A stretch of DNA of 64,000 nucleotides from Silene latifolia (taxonomy: Eukaryota; Streptophyta; Magnoliopsida; Caryophyllales; Caryophyllaceae): positions 20,407,969 through 20,471,968 of the forward strand of contig NC_133538.1 of NCBI RefSeq assembly GCF_048544455.1. The letters are read 5' to 3'. Below are positions 57,256 through 64,000 of the stretch, one piece after another. Numbering within the stretch: the first letter of the stretch is position 1; each line of letters begins with the position of its first letter. Position numbers and translations under genes: made by a program. Below the pieces are notes generated by a model. The model saw only the letters and a program-made list of their open reading frames with translations, made no database searches and was not told where the DNA came from.

Positions 57256-58139
57256 ACTGAACAGTACCCGAAAATACCCCAATTCGGGATCTTATCCAAA
57301 TCATTTCATTCTTCTTCCTTCTTACTCAAAATCCTCTCCGTTCTCTCTAAAACCCCTCACTAATACCTCCTAAGGGGATTCATGCTTTTATTAGGGTATT
57401 TCTCATTATGGGTAATTTATTAGTAATTGTGTATGTTATATGGGTAATTAAAGGGTAATAATAAGGGGTTTTGTAGTGTATAATAGTGTAGGGTGTATTG
57501 TGATAGTATTAAATAATTTTTATAGGATGAGACGGTTTCATGAGATGGAATCGGGTCGGATTCGAGTAGCTTACAAAGATTTGATAAAAGGTAGTTTTAT
57601 CCTACTTGGTTTCGATAATGTGTGTACATGTTTGTGTGTCTTTTATTATCATTGCATTGTGTGAGTCGTATTGCATATCGTATTGGTATTTAGGGATCTT
57701 CTTAAGTCTCATATGTGGTCGGAAAATGCAGTATAACACAAGGTTGGTTTTCGACAACTCGAGGAGTCGGGATAATTGAGCAATGGACATTCATGGCATT
57801 TTTGGGAAGTATGTCTCATTGTTAATCTTACTTTGATATGTTGTGTTGCATATTATATCACTGTTCTTGTCGTATATGTTGAGGATGTGGATGTTGTTGA
57901 GGAGACGTAAGACGGTTGGGAGAACGTCTTACGCTTTAGTCGCCTCTTGAAGCTTCCCACTCCAAGAGGGATGTGCACATTAATGGCTTGAGTAGGCATG
58001 ACGTATGGCAGAGGATCCTGTTGGATTCCGGACCCGGTACGACGGGTGTGTTCCGAGTACCAATTTGTGAGGTGCGGTGTCATTGGCGTATCCCTGGCAC
58101 CGGTGTGGTTGTGGGTACGGCTTGGCGTGTCCTGGTACT

Positions 58140-59790
58140 TGTAACACCCCCTTCTTACCCGGCCAAGGTAATTGGAGGATGTTACTATTTCGGTTTTCCG
58201 AGGTGGTAAATCAGGGTTGCAATTAAGAAACATTTAAATATAAATGATAAGTTTAGTGAATTACATAACAATAAATAAATAAATAATAAAACTCATTACT
58301 ACTATACTCTTCTAACAAAGCTATGCTCGACTCGAATATCACCAAGGCTCGCGGCTCGTCCCGTATCCCACGTGATACCAAATAAAACTTGTAAATGACT
58401 GCTCCCCATATGATCGGAAATATCATATGGATCGGTACAGGCCACTCCGGAAATAGGTGACAATTTACACATAACCACACACGGTTAGTTTCAGTAAATA
58501 AACATAAGACACGACACAATTTGTATAAGTATGCAAATGCTAATGATGTTAATGAGCCACGACTATACAATCACCATGCCAGTACCAGGATACGCCCAGA
58601 CATACCCACAACCACCGGTACCAGGGACACGCCCACGACACGACACCACACAAATAGGTACTCGGAACACGTCCGTGGTACCGGGATAGAGAGCGACTAG
58701 GATCCCCTGCCAAACAGCGTGCCTTAATCAGACGAGTCCCTCCTCTGTACTCAAGCCTTTAATGTGCACTTCCCTCTTGGAGTGGGAAGCTCTAAGAAGC
58801 GACTCAAGCGTAAGACGGTTACCCAACCATCTTACTTCTTCACAACAACCAAGTATCACCACCAACGATCTCCAATACAATAATACAACAACAACACATA
58901 CAATATAAAATACAACACCTCTCATCGTAAAACTCAATCCCAACATACTATGAACAACAATTCCTCAAATATCTCTACTCCTCGAGTCATCATAAACTAA
59001 CCTCATTTTATAATGCATTTTCGACCACATATAAGACTTGCAAAGATCCTCAAATACCAACATGATATGCAATACGACTCACACAATATACAAATGATGT
59101 GAAATACACACAATTATACACACACGTTATTGAAACCGAGTAGGATAAACCTACCTTTCAACAATCTTCATAAGCTAGTATAATCCAACCCGATTCCGTC
59201 TCATGAAACAGTTTCATCCTATACAAATCACATAATAACTATCACAAAGCATCTCACACTATTATACAATACAAAGCCCCTTATTATTACCCATTAATTA
59301 TCCATATTACATACACAATTACTAATTAATTACCCATAATAAAATCCCTGAAATTAAGGTTTATACTAATTGAAAGAAAGGTAAATCTTAACTTAGCACA
59401 AGAAAGGAAAGGAGAAGGAAGGTAAACAATCCACCAAAACAAGCTTGAATCCCATAAGAAAGAGTAAGTGAGGTTGTTAGAGAGAAGGGAGTTGATTTAC
59501 AGTGAGAAGGAAGAGGAATGAAACGATTTGCATAAGTTTTGGCTAAGATCTATAAATTAAGCCTTATCTGGTACTGCACAGTTGCACTCGGTCGAGTGCT
59601 GAGTCCACTCGATCGAATGCCTACCGTACTCGGCCGAGTGGAACCGACTCGGTCCTTTAGAAGCTCTGCTCGGTCCAGTAGAAGCTCTACTATATCAAGT
59701 CTAAGTCTCACTTGGTCTAGTGTACACTCGAGTGGTCTCTCACGCATTCTAAGGTCTCCTTCACAGGTCCCACAATATCCGGGTATTTCA
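58140..59790 (-). mobile_element. Solo LTR nested in the R 5' LTR (minus orientation)
   Basis: 1651 bp, left end TGTAACACCCCC, right end GGGTATTTCA. No PBS or internal sequence. The host LTR can be aligned across it: flanks GTACT and TTACC are a plausible decayed 5-bp duplication, followed by GGcATGGTG / GGtcTGGTG. It carries its own motif array (59583-59735: ACTCGGTCGAGTG, ACTCGATCGAATG, ACTCGGCCGAGTG). Self-insertion within one family. Confidence 0.8.
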
Positions 59791-60247
59791 TTACCGGTCT
59801 GGTGTTATATAGTCATGGGTTATACATTTCATTGACATGTTACATACTTACTTATTGTGTCGTGTGTCATGTTTATTTATTGAAACTGACGTGTCTGGGT
59901 TGTGTGTAAATTGTCACCTATTTTCGGGGTGGCCTGTGTTGATCCATATGATATTTCCGATCATGTGGGGAGCAGTCATTTACAAGTTGTATTTGGTATC
60001 ACGCGGGAGACGATACGAGCTTCAAACTTGGAGTCGAGTCGGCATGAGACAGTTGACATGGTCTTCTTTAGACAGTAATAGTAGTATGACTTGTAATCTT
60101 TATTTATTCATTTATGTTTATGTAATTCATTAAATAATTTATTTATAATAAATGTTTCTTAATTGCAACTCCGATTCACTGCCTCAGGAAAACGAAATGG
60201 TAAAATTCTCCCATTACCTTGGCCGGGTAAGAAGGGGTGTTGCAAAG

Positions 60248-60259
60248 TGGTATCAGAGC
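60248..60259 (+). other. Primer-binding site of element R, initiator-Met tRNA
   Basis: TGGTATCAGAGC exactly, three bases after the LTR end. The leader motif GTCTAATAAATAAAATGAACC follows at 60308-60328, as in elements L and N but with a 4-bp insertion. Confidence 0.9.
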
Positions 60260-60889
60260 GCGACGATTTTGGAACCTAAACCAATGAACCAAAATGAACC
60301 TAGGTGTGTCTAATAAATAAAATGAACCCAACATAAGTACAATGGAAGATCAGTTTTGGATGAGTAGGCGCCCTTATATCAAAAATAGTACCTATTTTCT
60401 CAGGTTGGTCACTACGTAGGTGGTTATAAAAATGGGTGAATGCTATATGAAACCTAATGTAGTTTTGTGTGTGTGTTGCTATGAGTTGGTCAAATTATTG
60501 CATAATGTGGTCAATTGTGTGGTACATGTTGGCATGTGAAAGTCAATAAAAGGATGGATAAATTTAACATGTTCGAAAGTAGTTATTGCATGTTGTTGTG
60601 TGAGGGACACTAGTCCCGTTGTTTGGTATGTTCCTACCACATAGGACTATGAAAGTCGGTAATGTTATTATGAAGAGCATGATCAGTAATATTTGCTAGT
60701 GTGATAGTCGCTTGTGTAAAGGTAGTATATCAAGGGTTGTAGGTACGATGACACGTTGACTAACACGGGATGAGTCATAGATAGCCGGTGGACTCCCGAA
60801 TCTTCTCGTTATATTGCAGGTACATCATCGTTCTAATTCGATCAGAAATTGCAAGCCGTAGGTAGTCACTCTAACGAGTGCGATTCAAC
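60260..60889 (+). other. Leader of element R, noncoding
   Basis: About 630 bp after the PBS without a supported reading frame apart from the leader motif. No gag is seen where it would be expected. Confidence 0.5.
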
Positions 60890-61020
60890 ACTAGGCCGAG
60901 TACAGTGCACTCGACCGAGTGGACCTTGACACTCGACCGAGTGGACCAATTTCCAGAATCTGGAAAACTTCTGGAAAATTGAGCACTCGACCGAGTGATC
61001 TTGGCACTTGACCGAGTGCC
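60890..61020. promoter_or_regulatory. Internal CACTCGACCGAGTG array upstream of the R ORF1-like gene
   Basis: At least five copies, for example GCACTCGACCGAGTGG (about 60908), ACACTCGACCGAGTGG (60930), GCACTCGACCGAGTGA (60983) and GCACTTGACCGAGTGC (61004). They lie between the PBS and the ORF1-like gene. The same motif clusters in the element's LTR. It is followed by a pyrimidine-rich 5'-UTR-like stretch (61040-61210). Confidence 0.7.
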
Positions 61021-61329
61021 TACACGGGCTGAATGTTACACGGGTTGAACCCCTTTTTCTCATCTCTTATCTCCTTCTTATCTTCTTCAACCCTCATATC
61101 TCCAACATCACAAATCCTGTGAAACTAATTCCCAAACTCCATTTTCATCATTTTGTTGTTAGATTCAAGATTCTTACTCCATAACTTTTCACTAATCCTT
61201 CTTATTTAGCAATGTAAGTAATTTATCCTTCTCTAGTTTTTCCCCTATTTGATTTTTCTAGATCTACACTAATTTGTTCAAGTTTCATGAATTATTTAGA
61301 TGTTTTGTTTCATTCATAGTAGTAATTAG
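61021..61329 (+). other. Putative 5' UTR and start of an intron of the R ORF1-like gene
   Basis: CT-rich stretch to 61213, then GTAAGT (61214-61219), a consensus 5' splice site. Downstream sequence is T-rich like a plant intron. See the finding on a split start codon. No other feature. Confidence 0.3.
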
Positions 61330-61343
61330 CATTCTACATCATT
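61330..61343. repeat. Target duplication of the U2 chimera (left)
   Basis: CATTCTACATCATT, exact match to 61601-61614. A 14-bp duplication is typical of L1-driven insertion. Confidence 0.9.
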
Positions 61344-61600
61344 TTTTTTTTTGCAAGAAAGTACATCCCATTTTATTCATCCATCAAGGGGAAAGAAAAA
61401 AAGGGAATAAGATCTTACAAAAGATGACCAAAAGTAGCCTTAAATAGAATGCAAATGAGTGAGGATCTCTTCATTTTCTTTTACATTACGGTCCAGTAGT
61501 CGAACCCCGACTTGGAATTGAATCTGCTGAACTAACACTAGTAAAACTGATAAGAACAGATACTACACTTGATCTTAGCCAAAAGGCCGAGAAAGATATA
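61342..61600 (-). ncRNA. Chimeric retropseudogene: U2 snRNA 5' end fused to a LINE-like 3' tail
   Basis: On the minus strand, 61599-61544 match nucleotides 1-56 of plant U2 snRNA without gaps and with one change (position 4, C to T). That stretch includes CGGCCTTTTGGCTAAGATC and the branch-point recognition GTGTAGTATC. At 61544 identity stops abruptly and an unrelated sequence of about 190 nt follows, ending ATGTACTTTCTTGC and an oligo-A (oligo-T 61342-61352 on the plus strand). With the exact 14-bp flanking duplication this is one reverse-transcribed insertion. U2 lacks its Sm site and 3' hairpins here, so it is not a working snRNA gene. The tail resembles a plant LINE 3' end (inference), pointing to template switching during L1 reverse transcription. 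Confidence 0.85.
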
Positions 61601-61614
61601 CATTCTACATCATT
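61601..61614. repeat. Target duplication of the U2 chimera (right)
   Basis: CATTCTACATCATT, exact match to 61330-61343. Confidence 0.9.
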
Positions 61615-62437
61615 ATTGTTGTTGAATATCAAGTTTTTATGTTAGAATTTTACTCATATGTGATGAACTCGAAAATGCATGTTATTGAGTTATAATTTGA
61701 TTTTTGTGTTTGTTGTTGAGTTTAATTGAACAACAAAGGCCTAACCTTTGTTGTTAATGTTGAATCTTGTTTTATATGTGAAAATTTCGTCTTAAATTTT
61801 CGAAATATAGGGAAGTCATGCCCAAATTATGTTTTTTCATGTGTAAAACTTGGTTGATTTGTCTTATAAGACTATTATCTTTGTTAATAATGTGATACGT
61901 TGTCTTAAAAACAAGAGTTTCATTTTCAAATTTCCCTCCAAAATTTCAAGACATGTAGTATACTTAACCAAGAATTTATTTGTATCTTAAACATGGTTTA
62001 GTTATGTCATTAAGATATAATCTTGTGAGTGTTGTTATGAAATGGTTTAAAACAAAAAATTTCCATCTAAAAGGGGTATATATTTTTGAAAATGGTAATA
62101 CAAATGTTAAAATTTCGGTTTTTATGCTCAACATGGTTTAATCGTTTCATGTAAGTGTTAAATTCTTCAGCATGATGTCTTAGGTAGCCTTATGATGAGA
62201 AAATTTCTGTCTTAAGACCCTTAAAATCTCGAAAATGGCTAGTAAGTGTACCCGAATTTTGATTTTCATGCTTAAATTCACATTTAAAATTGTGTATTGG
62301 TTCTTCCATTCTTGCTAAGATGTGTTGCATTGATTTGAATTAGAAAATTTATTTTGATAATTTTCAATTTCCAAAAATGGGTAGTAACTGTACGCTTTCC
62401 TATTCTATATCTTGTTGCATGATTCCATTTTTGTAGC
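61615..62437 (+). other. T-rich intron-like segment of element R
   Basis: AT-rich with many T runs and no reading frame. Ends near CCATTTTTGTAG (about 62425-62436), which resembles a 3' splice site, with a further AG in ATATCAAG at about 62446. Confidence 0.35.
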
Positions 62438-64000
62438 ATATCAAGGAACGCAGGAAACTCCCGTGGAAGGAACAACCGTCAACCCCACCCCCAATCGGAG
62501 GCACCACCCACTTTTACCCTTCCGGGATACCCGAGAATAGAGTTTGAGAGTAAGCCTCACAAAAATGTCTTTCTAGCCTATGCCCAAAGATGTATGAGCG
62601 CTACTAGATGTATGTCGGAGGATGCCTTAGTAGCCTTGGGGATAGAGGAGGAAGTACATGAAATTTTTAGGGTACTTGGTATGGAGGGGCTATACAACTT
62701 GGCGAAGATATGCTACCTCAACCTCACCCTTGAATTCTTGAACTCTTTTATCTTTGATAAGATAGACCATTCCGTAATTTCTGACTCAAAAACACCTCAT
62801 TTCTAGGGATGTCATTGGGGCGGGGCGGTGGTGGATATAGGCTCCCCCGTACCCGTACCCACCAAGAAAAACTCGTACCCATCCCCGCCCCGCCACCCAT
62901 GGCGGGTACAAATTTCCAAAACCATCCCCGCCCCAACGGATAAAAATATAAAACCGTACCCGCCCCACCTACCCATTAACCAGCTACACCATAATTTTAT
63001 TCGATAAATATTTTCATAAAAGTTGGTTTAATCAATATTAATTTCCATTTTTTTTTAATTTACCTTTATAATTTTAATTTTTCACCAAATAAATTAGTAA
63101 AAAACTTTATAAAATAGCTATTATTATCTTTATATCTTACCTATAACTAAATAAGATTTATAAAATTCTCATAATCCTACTAATTTTTTTATTGATTGGC
63201 GGGTAGACGGGTATTAGGTGGGTAAGATGCGAACTCCATCCCCGCCCCATGACCCATGGCGGGTACAATTTTCGTACCCGCACCCGCCCCACCACCCGCC
63301 AAAGTTCTTCCCATCCCCGCCCCAACTGGAGCGGGTGCGGGGCGGTACCCACTTGTACCCGCCCCGCTGACATCCCTACTCATTTCAGTTATCTTGTGAT
63401 GTGTTTGCAGAGCATTTAGGTGTGGAGAGAAGGACCGACTTGACCCACGACAAGGTGGGGAAGGAAATGAAAGCCACTAAGTACATTGACCTCTACACGG
63501 ATAACCGATATACTGAAGTGAGTGTCATGAGGATAAATGATATGCAAGGAGAGACCCTAGCAAGCTTAACTCCACGGAAGTGTTACTTTTGAGCTCCTAC
63601 ATTAACCCATGCTAAGAAAAACGCTTATACTTTAGCCCCGTGACCATGGTAAGTCTATCCTTTGAGAGGATAACCAAATCCGACAAGTGCTTCTTTGATT
63701 GCGGTGCTCTGGTGACTAGGTTGGCAAAAAACCTATTGGGTTATAAACCGGGGGAGATTGATAGGCCTATGAGCATTGGGGTGTCGTACTTTGACATCCC
63801 TTATATGAAGAGCATGTTTTGGCTTGCGGATAGGAAAGACAAGATTGGCTACTCGTAGAAAGTGAATACGGATTTGTACATGAAACTTCCCGCACCGAGG
63901 ACATTGCCCGAGACCACTCACCTACCCGAGATAACACCACCTCGCCCTCCGGCGCAAACTTATATCATTCCAGTTGAACTTACCTATACCCTTGGTGATG
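62438..64000 (+). pseudogene. Athila ORF1-like gene of element R, interrupted by a MITE
   Basis: The reading frame from about 62447 has a Pro/Arg/Asn-rich N-terminus, then the ORF1 core: YPRIEFESKPHKNVFLAYA, SEDALVALGIEEEVHEIF, VLGMEGLYNLAKICY, LNLTLEFLNSF. This aligns block for block with A2 (YPEVIFISNSHRDTFAKYA, CEDALNKLG, EAMGLGKLF, SLTLEFLSSL). A 575-bp MITE interrupts it at 62804. Beyond, 63401-63592 (VFAEHLGVERRTDLTHDKVG) and 63640-63858 (FFDCGALVTRLAKNLLGYKP, the counterpart of NGGLVTLLAKHF) continue in pieces separated by stops at 63590 and 63856. Then a Pro-rich tail runs off the edge. It is odd in an element with an initiator-Met PBS, since Athila elements use Asp. Either the lineage shares this ORF or it was acquired. 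Confidence 0.75.
62804..63378. mobile_element. hAT-like MITE, 575 bp
   Basis: Terminal inverted repeats TAGGGATGTCA / TGACATCCCTA, exact 8-bp target duplication CTCATTTC (62796-62803 and 63379-63386), no coding capacity. Sub-terminal GC-rich tracts (GGCGGGTACAA, CCCGCCCC) at both ends are also inverted. The middle (62990-63180) is AT-rich. Eight-bp duplication and TAGGG ends indicate the hAT superfamily. Confidence 0.95.

Larger units (their letters stand above)
56978..60244 (+). repeat. 5' LTR of gypsy element R, carrying a nested solo LTR
   Basis: TGTAATACCCGAATAC ... GGGGTGTTGCA followed by the PBS at 60248. Without the insertion at 58140-59790 it is about 1616 bp. Its end segment (59791-60244) is the reverse complement of the start of the nested solo LTR, so both belong to one family. 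Motif array at 57142-57255. Confidence 0.8.

Noticed and set aside
61544-61599. Functional U2 snRNA gene
   Set aside because: Only the first 56 nt are present, without Sm site or 3' stem-loops, and the structure with oligo-A and 14-bp duplication is that of a retroposed copy.
62748-63383. Gly/Arg/Trp-rich ORFs in the GC-rich tracts
   Set aside because: They lie within the hAT-like MITE and read through its sub-terminal repeats.

Overview
This window is plant nuclear DNA, apparently a block of intergenic heterochromatin. It is almost entirely a pile of retrotransposons inserted into one another. The evidence is plant-type Ty3/gypsy lineages (Athila-like, Tat-like, Tekay/Del-like chromovirus), a Ty1/copia element, an L1-type LINE, a hAT-like MITE, primer-binding sites matching plant initiator-Met and Asp tRNAs, and heavy nonsense and frameshift decay. 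I found no host protein gene, tRNA or rRNA. A eudicot is likely; a species cannot be fixed from the sequence alone.

Layout, left to right. 1-1914: start of a minus-strand gypsy element (internal leader, PBS, 5' LTR) inserted in an older LTR. 1915-19005: an Athila-like element (A1, minus strand) cut up by later insertions: a non-autonomous gypsy element with one unknown ORF (4310-11719), a 5'-truncated LINE (12642-14707, 15-bp target duplication) and a solo LTR (16215-17611, 5-bp duplication). 19006-29993: a second Athila-like element (A2, minus) with gag-protease and the extra ORF1 but no reverse transcriptase or integrase. 29994-51594: the 3' part of a Tat-like element (plus strand): decayed pol, a long 3' region with an antisense ORF (43321-44844) and tandem repeats, and a 3' LTR. 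A gag-only copia element (34275-43109) sits inside it. 51595-53894: 5' end of another Athila-like element (B, minus). 53895-56977: decayed Tekay-like chromovirus pol with chromodomain and the start of its 3' LTR. 56978-64000: another gypsy element (R, plus) whose 5' LTR carries a nested solo LTR. Its internal part holds a U2 snRNA chimeric retropseudogene, an Athila ORF1-like gene and a MITE.

The pattern I find most interesting is shared by three unrelated elements (A, R and Tat). Each carries clusters of its own short, partly palindromic motif, both in the LTR and just upstream of an extra, non-gag-pol ORF. In two cases (A1 and Tat) a TATA box lies between the cluster and the ORF. This looks like an element-encoded regulatory circuit in which the extra ORF has its own promoter and shares cis-sites with the LTR. 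That is an inference that needs comparative and binding data.

Coordinates of LTR ends rest on TG...CA termini, adjacent PBS or polypurine tracts and, where seen, target duplications. Family names rest on recognised protein motifs, not on a database search.
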